A stretch of DNA of 64,000 nt, from the NCBI RefSeq assembly GCF_963259705.1, contig NC_081844.1, positions 16,291,715 through 16,355,714 on the forward strand, given 5' to 3'. This DNA is from Myotis daubentonii (Eukaryota > Chordata > Mammalia > Chiroptera > Vespertilionidae). The notes beneath the pieces were generated by a model that saw nothing but the letters and a program-made list of their open reading frames with translations, was not told where the DNA came from and ran no database searches. The translations under genes were made by a program, and so were the position numbers. Of the stretch, positions 45,384-59,161 are shown piece after piece (within the stretch, counting starts at the first letter, position 1; each line of letters begins with the position of its first letter).

Positions 45384-48300
45384 TAGAGATGAGGAACCGG
45401 TGGCCAGGAGTTAACTTGCCAAAAGCCGCCCGGATAGAAGCCAGGCTAGAACCCCTACCCAGGCCTACTAGAATCCTTCCTCAGGTCAAAGTCAAGGAAT
45501 GCTCTTTTCAGCGGGTCCCCAACGATCCCACTTAATCCGAACTTGGAACTGGGTCCTGTGTGCTTCCCTCACTGGCCCAGCCTGGGGAAGTAGCGGGAGG
45601 CTGGGGGTTGGGCTCTGGCCGCCAGGCAGGGCCAGCGAGGTGCTGACAGTCAAGGAGTTATGCGTGAGGCGAGCTGTCCAAGTGGGCCGGGGTCAGCGGG
45701 GCCAGGGACTGGCCTCCCCTTTCTCTCCAGTCTCGTTCCCTGTGACTGACGTCCTTGCTCCCGCCTCCCTCTGCTTTCCTTTCCCTTTTTCTTTACTTTC
45801 TTCATCCTTCTCCGTTTGTTTCCCTTTCACCCTCTCCCACTCCCAGCCCCACCCCCGCAGTTACTGTGGCAACAACTCAATGCCAGGAATAAAGGCGGGA
45901 TCCAGCTAGGTCACCAGTTCCCAAAACAGCATCCCAGCGCGGGAGGGGAAGGGCCTGCAGGCCCAGGCCTGCTCTGGGGGTGGGCTCTGTGGGGAGGGGC
46001 ACCCACGCTCCCCCAAAAAGGACACTGCGTGAGCAGGCGAGCCCCCCTGCCTGGGCCAGTGGCTCGTCTGAGTATCCCTCACCTCCACCACGCCTGAGGC
46101 CAGGGCCTTTTCTAAGACTGGTGAAGCCCTCACTCTCTCCTCTCATATTCTCCTTCATCGCATGCCCATGTTAACGCCTGTTCCCTTTGCTGGGACTAGG
46201 ATTGGGGTTCCTCGAGTGCCAACACTACAGCACCCTCTCACACTCTGAGAAGCATCCGGCAGGAGCAGGCGGGCCCCTATCCACCCCCCCACTTTGCTCC
46301 TGATGACATCAGGACTGGGCCCCCCTTCCTCCCTCCTACCCCACAAACATGCATCTGCTCATCTGGGTTCGCTGAGATCTCTCACTCGGGTTTCTGTGTC
46401 CTCTCTCTCTATCCCGCTCTGAGGAGCCCCTCTACCTGTGTCCCTCCACCCCTCAGGCTTGCTTGGTCCCCAGCGTGTTCCTGCTCTGCCTCTATTTATA
46501 GTGGGCCCTGTGGGTGGACTGTGATGTCACCCGTACAAGCTGGATCGACAGGGCTGGGGGCGATGCAAGGGTCTTGCATCCCAAATTCAGCTTTCTGAAT
46601 GACGGGCCATCCCTAAGCTTGTGTTCACACACACATGAGCTCCGAGGAGGAACTGCGACAGACCTGCACCCCCAGGTGGACAGCCTGCCCCAGGTGACCA
46701 CACCTGGCCATGGAGAGGCTGGCATGGCTGAGGCGAGACTCACGTGTGCGCACAGGCAGGAGAGCCCACGCTGAAACATCGTTACAGAACGCACCCACCT
46801 GCTTGCAAGATCACACACCCACTTCCCAGAGAGGGCCCCACACACTGACACACGGTGCCACGGACACCCACTGCCCCCACCCACCGACCCGCCCCGTCAC
46901 AGCCACTCACGCCACGTGCCGATACCCCCTCTCCAAGCTGTGCACGTGTGCAACCACACGCCCAGAGCCCCCACCTCTACCCTCGCCTGGGGGCTTCGCG
47001 CCACCCCTTCCCACAGCACCACTACCCCCATCTCCTAGACCCCCCCTCGCTCCCCCGACTCTGGCACCATGGCGACACGGTCCCCTGGGAGGGAAACACC
47101 GGGTGCACCTCCCCAAGAAAGGGCAGTTAGCAGGGGCGCCTCTGGTCCTGGGGGGCCTGCGTGTCTGCTCAGCCCCAGCCCCTTCAAGCACATCAACAGC
47201 CAGCACCGGAGAGAGCGGGGGTCAGGCTGCCGCCACACCCTGCCGCCCAACCTCATCCTGCACTTGGCCCTCACCCAGCCTGGCCAGCCAAGGGCTAGCA
47301 GGGGCCTCCCAGACCCCTTGCCCCAGGAGCACACCCCACACCAACAACATGCGGCCTCTGTGTGAACTGCTCCCCCCAGAATACCTGTGGTGTGGTGGGA
47401 GGGAGGCTGCCACCTCTTTCTCTCCCTTCCCTGTCATTCAGCAGAGGGAACAGCCCCCCTGCTCTCCCTGGCCCCATCCCATCACAACTAGGTGAGGGGG
47501 GCGCCGGGGTGCCAGCCTGGAACCCCCCAGGCCCTCTTCCTCAGATCCGAAGGCGGTCGGATCAGGTCAAACCCAGCCAGTCTCAGGTCTGGCCACAGGG
47601 CCCATCTCCTACTGAACAACAGGCCACAGCTGACCCTCCTAGGGCCCCCCTGCCACCCCCCAGAGCCTCACTCCCAGGCTGGTGTTGTGGCCCAAAGTGC
47701 CCACGGAGGGGAAGAGAGTGGGAGACCCTGCCACCTACCTGCTCCCAGACAGCGTGGCCCCGACACTAGGCCCCAAGGCCGGCAGGGACCGGCGCAGGCC
47801 AGGTCCCCGGCTGCCGCTTTCCTCTGAGCCTAGGTAGCCGGCATCTCTGCCCGCAGCACAGATAACAGGAAAAGAGCTGGCTGGGGTGTGGTGGGAGCTG
47901 GAGGAAGAGACCTACCCTCCTGCCCCCACCTCCCTGGCTCCCACCCTGCTCCTCCACAAGCCTGGAGCTCGGATCCCAGCTGAGCTGGGGCGTCTGCGTG
48001 TGGCAGGCGTGGGCCACTGGCTCCCCGCACCCGCACCCTCCCCACCTCCACTGATAGCGTGTGGCCGGCCCAGGGTGTGTTTGTACGCGTCTGCTCTTCC
48101 ACCTCGCTCGCTAGCTCATTCACTCGCTGTAGCTCAATCCATTTCAAACAAGAGGAGCATTAAGCCGACATCATGACGAAGCAGAATCGGAAGCAGACTG
48201 GGCCAGCCGCCGGCCGTTTCCCCCTTTCCCACACCCCTGCCCTGCAGCACTCGCACATTCACTCAGCTCTAGAGCGTCCTCACAAACAGCCAGACCTTCG

Positions 48301-49062
48301 CAGCGGGACGGGGCCCTGCTGATAACCCAGGGGGACAACATCTGGTTCCTCCAAGCACCTGTATCTGCTGCCCGGCAGCTAACAGCAGCCACGGGGGCCT
48401 CTGGGGCACTGGCCTCCCTGGGTGATAAAGGGCATGGAGCCGAGAGCGAGGGGTGTGGGCACAGCTGCCAGAACTGATCACCCCAGGATCAACCCTCTCC
48501 TGGGAGGACTGGGAAAAGCAGGTCTTCAGCACAGGAGACTGGTTAGCCCTTCAGGAACCTGAGTCCCCTCGGAAATGCACAGAGCACAGCGGTGGTGCTG
48601 TGAGGGAGAGGACTCCCATTTCCTGCCAGGGCGACTTCATCAACAGGGAACTTCCTGCCAGGTGGGGCCCAGGTCCCAGCACAGCGTTTCAGGATGTTCC
48701 CCCGCCTCTGGGAGGACCTCCAGGACCCTGTACCGCCTTTGGTTTGCTGTGGGCTCAGAGCAGAGCCCGTTCACTTGTGACCCCCGGAGGCAGGCAGGGG
48801 AGGCAGCCCCACCAGCTGACCCTGGCCCTGGCCCTGGTCTCCTCTCTCCACCTCCGCCTGGAAGACCTGCCTACCTAGGCAGCTCTTGCCGTTGCCCTGG
48901 TAACCACTGCCCACAGCCGGTCAGCTGATGTATCAGCTGTCATTGGGGAAATTGAGAGACTGGGGTGGGGGCTCTGGGATACCTGAATAGAAAAATCACA
49001 GGGGAGGGTCTTGAAGGGGGCAAGTAAGAATGTTCCCTGGGACCTTTTTCCCTAAAAGAAGA

Positions 49063-49108
49063 GGACAGGAGGGGACAGGAGGGGACAGGTAGGGACAGGA
49101 AGGGAGGA
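49063..49108 (+). repeat. Short GGACAGGAGG repeat
   Basis: Four imperfect 10-bp units (GGACAGGAGG and variants). Minor tandem repeat. Confidence 0.85.
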
Positions 49109-51589
49109 GGTATGTGTCTGGGTTACTGGAAGGCAGGAGAATGAAATCTGAAGGCTGGGCTCAGGAAAGCAAGGAGAAACGAAGGCAGGTTGCTGAGCGG
49201 CGAGGAGGAGTAGATACAGTCCAGCTGCTGTGTGTGGGGTGGGGAGAGGGCCTTGGAAAGAGATGAGAAAGCCAGGCGTGGGGGAGGGAACACAGGGCCC
49301 ATCTGACAGTGAAGAACACAGGGAGATGGTGGGGGGGGGGTGTACCTTAGATGTCACAGGAGGGGCCACATCCTTGAAGAGAGGGGCCAGGCTTCTCTGG
49401 GTAACCAGCCTGGCCACCGGGCCTCTCTGCTCTCTCTCCCTCCACCCGCCCCCCCTTACTGCCCTGGCCCCACCCCAGGCCCGCACAGCCTCCCTCCTGA
49501 AGAGCAAGTGCTGGTGCTTTTCCGCCTCAGCCTTCAGCACCGCTGATCCTCCCTTCCCCTCGGGTCCTCCCTGCTCTCACTACCCCTCACCAGACCCACC
49601 CAGGAGGCTTGTCTTCCCGTGCAAGGGTCCCAGAGGTAAGGCTGGAGCGAGCTGCTGCCGGCTCGGAAGCTGTGGGCAGGGGCCTGGAGCGAGGTAGCGC
49701 GTGAGGAATGGGTAACTGTCTCCGGCTGGGGGGACGGGAGCATTCCCCTCAGGAAAACAGGCATGTTGAAGGGGGGGTCAAGGGGAAGGATGGGGGGAGT
49801 AGGGAGGGTAATCGGTACCTTCAAGGGCCTGGGGCGTGAGGCAGGAGCACGGCAGCTTCCTCGGTGACAGACACCTCCATCCCTGGGCGCATCTCCTCTC
49901 CGCCTCCCGTTGCCAAGACAACCTGCCGGCTGAGCCGGGGAGGAGGCGGCGGCAGGGAGGGGGGAGGAGGTGGCTGTGGCTCCTACTGCTTGTTCTTCAG
50001 TGATGGAGGGAGGAGGCCAGAGGTGGGTCTCTCTGCTGGGGGTGGAAGCTTCAGGAGCCAGGGCTCCCACCCAGCCTGGCCACTCTCTCCTCCCCCTTCC
50101 ACAAGGCTCTGGGATTGGCTCCTGGGGTGGCCTCAGGGGGACCCTAATTCAGGCCCAGAGAGCAGGCCCGCCTCGGAGAAGGAGGCAGTCAGTGCTGGGC
50201 AGCAGCCCCCGTTCAGAAAGCTCAGCGTGGAGTTGGGAGAGCGCGATAGGTACGAGGGAGGGACAGGCTACACGGAAGGGTTAGCGGGTGGCTTCCAGCC
50301 AGAACGAGAGGGTCCGGGCAAGGCTGGGGCAGGCGCGTGGCTGTGGGCCCAGAAGCCTGACCCCATCTGACCTCTGCTTTCCCTGACGGCCGCCTCCTAG
50401 GCCCCACCCCTCTCCTTCCGCTGGACCCACAGGAGTCAGAGCCTGGGACACTGCTCTTCCAGGGCCACAGGCCCAGCCCCGCGCCGCCCAGCTCCAGGGC
50501 CGCGTCCCTTCCCCGGGCAGAGCCACCTGGGCGGGAGCCTGTTCAGCCAGCCAGCCCTAAACCACGGGGACTGCAGAGTGAGGGCTCCCTCTGTCGACCC
50601 GAAGTGTGTAGCTATCAAGGTCATTTCTTGCTGAGAGTGATCCTGGCATGTGTGGTGTTGGCTGGGGGTCCAGAGGCCACAGAGGGACGGGAGAGCCTTC
50701 TCTAGCCCTGCTGCACCTTCACCTCACCTCTGGCCTCATCCCACAGAGAGCCTGCTCTGCCTCCTGCCCCTCCTCCTCCTGGGAAGCCCCAGGCGCCCCA
50801 AGGCCAGCTGCCTGATTCCCCCCCCCCCACACACACTCCATTGCTTGCCTGCCTCCCATCAGGCAGGGAGGAGAGATGAGGGAAACACCTCCCCCAGAAG
50901 CAGGCAACACTGAAGACCAGGTGCCTGTTAGCCCGGCCCCAGGGCAGGTTCCGGGCATCGCGTGGCCACCCCCAGAGGGCTGGTCGCAGCACTAGCGTAC
51001 CTTTAAGCCCAGGAGTGCCTGAGGCCTTGAGGATGGGCGCTGGGGTTCACCACAGGGGTGCCCGGACAGGAGGTGCCAGGCCCAGCACACCCAGTTCTCC
51101 ACTTCTTTCCCCAGCAAGGTCACGGGTGCCACATGTCCCGGCTGAACAGGCCTCCCGGGGCCTGTGCAATAGGCTCGCTGTCCTGTCCGTCTCACTCCAG
51201 TGCCCCTTGCCCCGCCCCAAGCACGAACCTGCCAGGGAGGGGGAGCACCAGGGATGCCCCCCGGTGCCTCTGCCGCCTAAACATTAACTCCTAAAAGCTG
51301 ACTAGGGCCCCTCGGCCCAAGGAGAAGAGAACTGCGCCGAGGAATAGGGGCAGGATGAGGACCTCGAAGACACTCTTTATCACCATGAGCCTGGAAACCG
51401 TCCCCCTATATCCAGTCACCAGACCCTCTGTCTCCTGGACCCCAGAGTTCCAGCCCCCAGCATGCTGCCTCAAATCCCAGCCCTGACCGCACCATTGCAC
51501 CTGCTCACTCCCCTTCCCGCCAAAGCTCAAAGACCAAACTCCAAAATGTGACCACTTCCTGCTGATGCTCTCTGCAAACTCACTTCTGG

Positions 51590-54500
51590 CCACACTGATC
51601 ACCTCCCCCTGGGCACACCCAGACCCACACTCACCTCCCCCTGAGCACACCTGACCCACACTCACCTCCCCCTGAGCACACCTGACCCACACTCACCTCC
51701 CCCTGAGCACACCCAGACCCACACTCACCTCCCCCGAGCACACCCAGACCCACACTCACCTCCCCCCCGAGCACACCCAGACCCACACTCACCTCCCCCT
51801 GAGCACACCTGACCCACACTCACCTCCCCCTGAGCATACCTGACCCACACTCACCTCCCCCTGAGCACACCCAGACCCACACTCACCTCCCCCCGAGCAC
51901 ACCCAGACCCACACTCACCTCCCCCCGAGCACACCCAGACCCACACTCACCTCCCCCCGAGCACACCCAGACCCACACTCACCTCCCCCCGAGCACACCC
52001 AGACCCACACTCACCTCCCCCCGAGCACACCCAGACCCACACTCACCTCCCCCTGAGCACACCCAGACCCACACTCACCTCCCCCTGGGCACACCTGACC
52101 CACACTCACCTCCCCCTGGGCACACCCAGACCCACACTCACCTCCCCCTGGGCACACCTGACCCACACTCACCTCCCCCTGAGCACACCCAGACCCACAC
52201 TTACCTCCCCCTGAGCACACCCAGACCCATCTCACCTCCCCCTGGGCACACCTGACCCACACTCACCTCCCCCTTGGCACACCCAGACCCACACTCACCT
52301 CCGCCTGGGCACACCTGACCCACACTCACCTCCCCCTGAGCACACCCAGACCCACACTCACCTCCCCCTGAGCACACCCAGACCCATACTCACCTCCCCC
52401 TGAGCACACCCAGACCCACACTCACCTCCCCCTGGGCACACCTGACCCACACTCACCTCCCCCTGGGCACACCCAGACCCACACTCACCTCCCCCTGGGC
52501 ACACCTGACCCACACTCACCTCCCCCTTGGCACACCCAGACCCACACTCACCTCCGCCTGGGCACACCCAGACCCACACTCACCTCCCCCTGAGCACACC
52601 CAGACCCACACTCACCTCCCCCTGAGCACACCCAGACCCACACTCACCTCCCCCTGAGCACACCCAGACCCACACTCACCTCCCCCTGAGCACACCCAGA
52701 CCCACACTCACCTCCGCCTGGGCACACCTGACCCACACTCACCTCCCCCTGAGCACACCCAGACCCACACTCACCTCCCCCTGAGCACACCCAGACCCAC
52801 ACTCACCTCCCCCTGAGCACACCTGACCCACACTCACCTCCCCTTGAGCACACTGATATCACTGCTCACCTCCCCCTGAGCACACTCAGACCCACACTAA
52901 CATTCCCCCTGAGCACACTCAGATCCCCTGCTCACCTCCCCCTGCGCACACTCAGATCCCCTGCTCACATTCCCCTGAGCACACTCAGATCACTATTCAC
53001 CCCCCACCCCGAGCACACCAGGACCCACACTCACCTCCCCCTGAGCACACCCAGACCCACACTCACCTCCCCCTGAGCACACCCAGACCCACACTCACCT
53101 CCCCCTGAGCACACTGATATCACTGCTCACCTCCCTGTGAACACACTCAAATCACTGCTCACCTCCTCCTGAGCACACTCAGACCCACACTAACATTCCC
53201 CCTGAGCATACTCAGGTCCCCTGCTCACCTTCCCCTGAGCACACTCAGATCACTGCTCACCTCCCCCTGAGCACACTCAGATACAATCTCACCTTCCCCT
53301 GAGCACACTCAGATCCATTCTTACCTCCCCCTGAGCACACTCAGATCCAATCTCACCTTCCCCTGAGCACACTCAGATTACTGCTCACCTCCCCCCAAGC
53401 ACACTCAGATCTGCTCACCTTCCCCTGAGCACACTCAGATCACTGCTCACCTTCTCCTGAGCACACTCAGATATAATATCACCTCCCCCTGAGCACATTC
53501 AGATCATTGCTCACCTCCCCCTGTGCACACTCAGATACAATATCACCTTCCCCTGAGCACACTCAGATCACTGCTCACCTTCCCCTGAGCACACTCAGAT
53601 ATAATATCACCTCCCCCTGAGCACACTCAGACCACTGCTCACCTCCCTCTGAGCACACTCAGATCACTGCTCACCTTCCCCTGAGCACACTCAGATCACT
53701 GCTCACCTCCCCCTGAGCACACTCAGATACAATCTCACCTTCCCCTGAGCACACTCAGATCACTGCTCACCTTCCCCTGAGCACACTCAGATACAATCTC
53801 ACCTTCCCCTGAGCACACTCAGATCACTGCTCACCTTCCCCTGAGCACACTCAGATCACTGCTCACTTTCCCCCGAGCACACTCAGATCCAATCTCACCT
53901 TCCCATGAGCACACTCAGATCCAATCTCACCTTCCCCTGAGCACACTCAGATCCAATCTCACCTTCCCCTGAGCACACTCAGATCACTGCTCACCTTCCC
54001 CTGAGCACACTCAGATCACTGCTCACCTTCCCCTGAGCACACTCAGATACAATCTCACCTTCCCCTGAGCACACTCAGATCACTGCTCACCTTCCCCTGA
54101 GCACACTCAGATCACTGCTCACCTTCCCCTGAGCACACTCAGATCACTGCTCACTTTCCCCCGAGCACACTCAGATCCAATCTCACCTTCCCCTGAGCAC
54201 ACTCACACCCACACTCACCTTCCCCTGAGCACACTCACACCCACACTCACCTCCCCCTGAGCACACTCAGATCACTGCTCACCTTCCCCTGAGCACACTC
54301 AGATCACTGCTCACCTCCCTCTGAGCACACTCTGATCCACTCTCACCTCCCCCTAAGCACACTCAGATCCACTCTCACCTTCTTCCCCTGAGCACACTCA
54401 GATCCACTCTCACCTCCCCCTGAGCACACTCAGATCCACTCTCACCTCCCCCTGAGCACACTCAGATCCACTCTCACCTCCCGCTGAGCACACTCAGATC

Positions 54501-54686
54501 CACTCCCACCTCCCGCTGAGCACACTCAGATCCACTCCCACCTCCCGCTGAGCACACTGAGATCCACTCTCACCTCCTGCTGAGCACACTGAGATCCACT
54601 CTCACCTCCTGCTGAGCACACTGAGATCCACTCTCACCTCCCGCTGAGCACACTCAGATCCACTCTCACCTCCCACTGAGCACACC
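51590..54686. repeat. 3.1-kb minisatellite, 31-32 bp unit, in DMTN 5' intron
   Basis: About 95-100 tandem units (length divided by unit, estimated). Core on plus: CTCACCTCCCCCTGAGCACAC. Three unit types occupy successive zones: CCCAGACCCACA at 51.6-52.85 kb, TCAGATCACTG/TCAGATACAATC with CACCTTCCCC at about 53.2-54.3 kb, and TCAGATCCACT with CCCGCTGAG at 54.35-54.69 kb, with mixed units between. Strong strand bias: C-rich on plus, G-rich on minus (the presumed DMTN transcript strand). No spacers, no cas genes, so not a CRISPR array. Confidence 0.97.
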
Positions 54687-57600
54687 TCATATTTTCCCGC
54701 CTCAAGGCCTTCTCTTCATGCTGTTTTCACTCAGTTTCCCCTTGTGTGCCTTCTCTGCTGGCTGAAATCCTGCTTGTTCTGAAAGATCATGGCAAACCCC
54801 AGCACTTCCCACCTGCCTCACCCCATGCACCCTCCCCCTAAGAACCCATCGTGTGTGGGTGGGGAGTGGAGAACCTCCCACTGAGCATACTCCTGTTGAG
54901 GGCAGGAGGATCTAGATTGTAGGGCTCACTGGTGTGACCGTGGCTGATCTCACATGTCTGCGTTTTGCGCTCGCTCACTCATGACACGGGAATAATCTTA
55001 TCCCCTAAAGAAGGGGCTCCATGGAGCCAGCCTTGCATGCTGCCTGGCCATCGCCAGAGCACTGCACATCAGGTCCTCACTTCCCACCGCTCCCATCTCC
55101 TCCTTCACTCTCTGGGGAGGTGCCAGATGCTGCTTTGCTATCTTAGCTGTGAGAGAGAGCGTTCTAGATGCCCCAGGGGAGAACTGCCTCTTCACGGGTT
55201 TACCCCCCCACCCACCCACTGCTTGACTGGGGACGATGCAATCTTGTCCATCTTTTTAATTAACGGAGGGGCTAGCACAGTGCTGTACAGTATAGGGAAT
55301 GGATAAATCCTTGGATGAACTGCTTAGGGCCCGTCCCCACCCAACTACACCTAAGGGTGGAGGGTAAAGGCTGGATTCTGGCTTCTCATCCTGCCCTCAC
55401 TGTGAGGGACTATACTATGACGGACGCCTTTCGGCCTTCTGATGGTTTATTGCCTCAATAAATCCTTATTCTGCATAATGTACTGTGCTGAGGACGGGGG
55501 AGGGGGGGCACAGACAGGCTATTTCCACATCTGCGGCACTTGCTATCCAGCAGATCCATGGCACAAGCATCAACAGTACAGTGTGGACCCGCTGTGATAT
55601 GTGCCAGAGGGCAAGGGCGGTGAGCCGAGGAGACCAGCACAGTGGACACTGCTGCTTCCCCCGGAGAGCGGGGAAGTCACGGGGCAGGCAAGGCGACTAC
55701 GGTCCGGAGGGCACGCTAGGCCGTGGGAACCTCATGAACAGAGATGGACACGCGTGCTTGCTGAGTGGCCAGGGCCGCAGTTTGCCAGCGTCTTGAAGAG
55801 AGCTATAGGGCTGGGGCTGGGAAGGGCCTTCTCAGGACTGAGCAGGAGCCTGGAAAGCCATGTGCTTGCTAGCGACCGACCGTGCGACAGGGTCTGGGTG
55901 TGTGGTAGGGTGAGGCAGGCTGAAGAAACGGACATTGTGGAGCAGGGGTGGGTGGTGCGTCAGGAGGCAGAGAGACCGTTTAAAAGCTGTGCAGCGGTTG
56001 AGGCACCCGGTGAGGGCTGGCAATGGTGTTCCCGAGCTGGACGAGGAAGCAGTCGTGGCGAGGGGGCGAGAGTTGAGACCAGACGGCTCAGAGGGACAGC
56101 AGGAAGAGCAGGAGAGGATGCCCCTATGAAGAGGAGGCAGGAACGAGAAGGTCGGAGCAGGGGAGGCGGAGAGGGTGAAGGCAGGACAGCGCTGGCAGGC
56201 TGAGCGAGGAAAGAACATCACAAAGGGTGGTCCTCGCAGCGGCGGGCCCTTGAGGCTGAGGACACCGGGGTCCGAGGCAGGCTTTTTGGCTTGGTGACTG
56301 GGAAGCTGCCGCCATGGGGGTCCCAGGGATGGGGCCGAACGGAAGGACATGAGAAGAAGCCAGTTTGCAACCACTAACAAGCGTGGACTCCCCCTCTGAC
56401 TTCCTGCTTCGGCCCCCCTCTGCCTCATCTGGCCTTTTGGAGGACAGGACAGGGAGGAGAGATCAATATAGAAGCTATTCTTAGCTCGAGTCTCGGTAAT
56501 CCCAAACAGGCACAGGACCTGAGGCAGCTCCTCCGCCTGTCACCTCCTCCCTGACACGGACAGGTTCTTCTGGCCCTCAGTCCCCCCTCCCCCCACCCGC
56601 ACACTTGCTGAGAATCTTCGGGCACACAGAAGCAAGCAGGGTGCGGGAGCCAGCAGCGGGCTGGCAGAGGCCAGGGGCAGCCTCCCTCCTACCGCACGTT
56701 CATGCTTTACACCCCTCACCCCTCCGAGGGCCCTTGATTAGAGACCCACTCTTCCCACCTCTTCCTGTGAGCATCTTGGAAATGGCCAGCTCAGAGGGAA
56801 TGAGCTGAACAGACACCCCCCACCCCCCACCCCCACCGCCCCGTATGCTGGGAAAGAGCCGGTCTCTGCAGAGGCACTAAATGGCGCGGTGAGCCAGGGA
56901 CCCAAGGCCACACGCAGGCCTGAGACCTGCCAGGCTTGGGCTTGGGGTGGGGCACGGGCACCCTGAGATGGCATAAGCCTCCAAGCTGCCGTGCTCTCTC
57001 ACCGTCCCCCAGTTTGTCCCTCTCGGCCAGGTCTCACCTCAAAAAGCAAGCAAGGAAACAGTGAGGGCTTTCTGGAGCGGGCCCCCAGAGGCCTGTCTGT
57101 GCTGGGGAGGTCAGAGAGGGAGGGAGGGAGGGCCGAGAAAGGCAGAGAAGAAAGCAGAGGCCAGACAAAGGGCCCGTCCACCTTTGAAGCCGTCTCTAAC
57201 CCAAGCCAGGGAAGGTGGGGGTGGGTCTGGGAGCCTGGCAGGGGGAGGCGGTCTAGAGTTTTAAAGAATGTCTCAAATTCCTTCGGAAATCAGAGGGATT
57301 GTAAGACCTGCCCCTCCCCAACACACTTCCTTCCCAGGCCCCCCAAGTCCAGTCCTCCACACCTGGGGGCGCCAACCCTTTGTCCTCAGGTAATTGCTGG
57401 GCGTTGCCCCCGAGTTTAAAATCCCATTGATCTTGCCAGTTATCAGCTGTGGCTCCAGACCACCCTCCCCTCACCCCCTCCCCACACCCGCTCACCCCCG
57501 CCTGAAAGTGCCCCCCGCCCCCCCAGTCTTCACCGGGATTAAGGCTCTTTGTGACTGGGGAGGTGGGGGAGAGAGAAAAAAAGCGACCTGGTACAAAGCA

Positions 57601-57899
57601 ATTATGACAAACTGGAGGGAGAATGTCCTGGGGCCTGGGAACCTCCCTCTGGTCTCAACTGCCCAGAGTCGGGGGTGTGGGGCTCCAGTCCGCACCGAGA
57701 GGGGGGTGACCCCTCCCACCGCATCCGCTCACACTCCCCTCTGCTCCCAGTTGGGCTAAACCAGGCCCCTCCACTCCCCCACTGTCCCGAGGTTTAGGCC
57801 CTTCCCCTTCGGAGAAGCGGTGTCTTTCATCTTTTCCTTCTCTTTCCATACCCCCCTTCCCCATGTCTTCTCGGAAAGAGGGAAACTGAGGCCGGGGTC

Positions 57900-58620
57900 C
57901 CTGCGCAGCAGAAGGACTGGGGAGGGTGTTGCCCTCAGCGCGGACTGGGGCTTGGAGAGACCTGCAGGGGAGGGCCTCCCCCTGGACAAGACTAAAAGCC
58001 AGGGCGGAGGGGGCCAGAGGCGGCTTTTATGGCCTCTGGGCTCCATCCCCGAAGGGCGCACCTGGGGCGTCGGGGAAAGCCCCCCCGGGGCGCGGGGTGG
58101 GGAGGGCCGCCTCTCCCCTCCCCCTGGCCGGCGGCCCCTGAGGGCCCCCTGGGTGTGCTCCCGCCCTCCGCCGCGGACCTGGGCGGCGAGGGGACACTTT
58201 CTGGTCCTCACTCCCCCTTCCGCCCGCCCGCCCGCGCCCTCCTCCCCCACCCGACCCTCCTCACCGGAAAAAAGCAATCCTGCTCGGCGGGCGGCTGCTG
58301 CGCCGGGGCGGGCCTGCTGCCCGGCTGGCCGCCCGCCCGGCCCAGGCTCGGCCCCAGGGTGTGGGTCCCCTGCGCCCCAACAGGTAGCACGGGACGCGTC
58401 AGAAGAGCCAGGAAACCAGAGCCCGCGGCGGGAGGGGTGCCCTGGGCCCCCGCCGCGGAGGTCCGCGGGCCTCCGGGCCACCCAGGCCTGCGTGCGCCCC
58501 AGGACGCCCCGCCCCGCCCCGCCCCGCGCCGCCTGCACCTGCCCGGCCTGGGCGCCGCGCGTCCCCGCGCCTCCGCGAGCGGCCCGCCGGTCACCAGTGC
58601 GGCTTGGGGGTTGGATCCGT
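57900..58620 (-). promoter_or_regulatory. Distal CpG island, probable main DMTN promoter
   Basis: Very GC/CpG-rich block with GC boxes (a run of CCCCGCCCCGCCCCG near 58508) ending about 50 bp downstream of the FGF17 poly(A) signal. Human DMTN begins just downstream of FGF17 on the same strand, which fits. Neither the transcription start nor the first donor was fixed; CCAG/GTGCGC near 58060-58070 is one possible donor. Confidence 0.55.
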
Positions 58621-58644
58621 CCACCCCTCGCCCCCTCAGATCAG

Positions 58645-59161
58645 CCGTTTGCAGGAAAATGGTTTTATTCTGGGGCTGGGAGCTGGGGCTAGGGGTGCAG
58701 GCCTGGGTAGTGGAATGTGAAGAACGGTCAGCCCTCTTTTTTCTCCCTTTTCCTTTTTTTCCTGAAACAAAAACGAAAGTCCCTTCCCAGGGGCTGGCCA
58801 GGAGGAGCTTGGAGGCGGGAGCGGAGTTGAGAAGAGCCACCTCCCCGCAGTCGGCAAGGCCTTGAACCTGCTGCCCGCCCCCTCGGCGCAGTGAGTCTGT
58901 GTCGTCGGGGCGGGCGTGGGGGACACTACAGCGTCTCTCCTGGGCCGCCACACCCCCGGGGCCCGGCCAGCGGCCCTGGAGGGGCCAGGAGGCGGCCCGA
59001 GGCCCGTCCAGCTTGGGCAGCCTGGGCGCTGATGCTTGTTGGTCCTCGGGGCCTCCTGGGGGTCCCGGCCTCCCTCCCTCCACCCAGCCCCATCTTTGGA
59101 TCAGGAAGGGGGGGGGACGGGAAGGCTGAGGAGGGACAGCTGCCACCCCGGGGGCCCCCGA
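58645..59161 (-). other. FGF17: FGF17 3' untranslated region
   Basis: About 500 bp from the FGF17 stop to the canonical AATAAA at 58664-58669. Confidence 0.75.
58664..58669 (-). terminator. FGF17 poly(A) signal AATAAA
   Basis: TTTATT on plus. First canonical signal after the FGF17 stop, about 495 bp downstream, immediately before the distal CpG island. Confidence 0.8.

Larger units (their letters stand above)
39432..57900 (-). other. Region between first DMTN coding exon and distal promoter
   Basis: About 18 kb with no supported coding exon. If the distal CpG island is the DMTN promoter this is its 5' intron(s). It holds simple repeats, MIRs, a SPIN copy, a partial Ves SINE, GATA motifs and a large minisatellite (listed). 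45.4-51.6 kb and 54.7-57.9 kb are otherwise unique, GC-rich and without recognised features. Any 5' untranslated DMTN exons were not located. Confidence 0.6.

Noticed and set aside
51590..54686. Regular repeats with short differing parts, superficially like a CRISPR array
   Set aside because: Units abut without unique spacers, variants fall in subfamilies, and the context is a mammalian intron. It is a minisatellite.
57820..58865. Overlapping 278- to 312-codon frames on both strands at 57.8-59.1 kb
   Set aside because: CpG-island composition and opposite-strand overlap; no conserved protein, and the block fits the DMTN promoter and FGF17 3' end.
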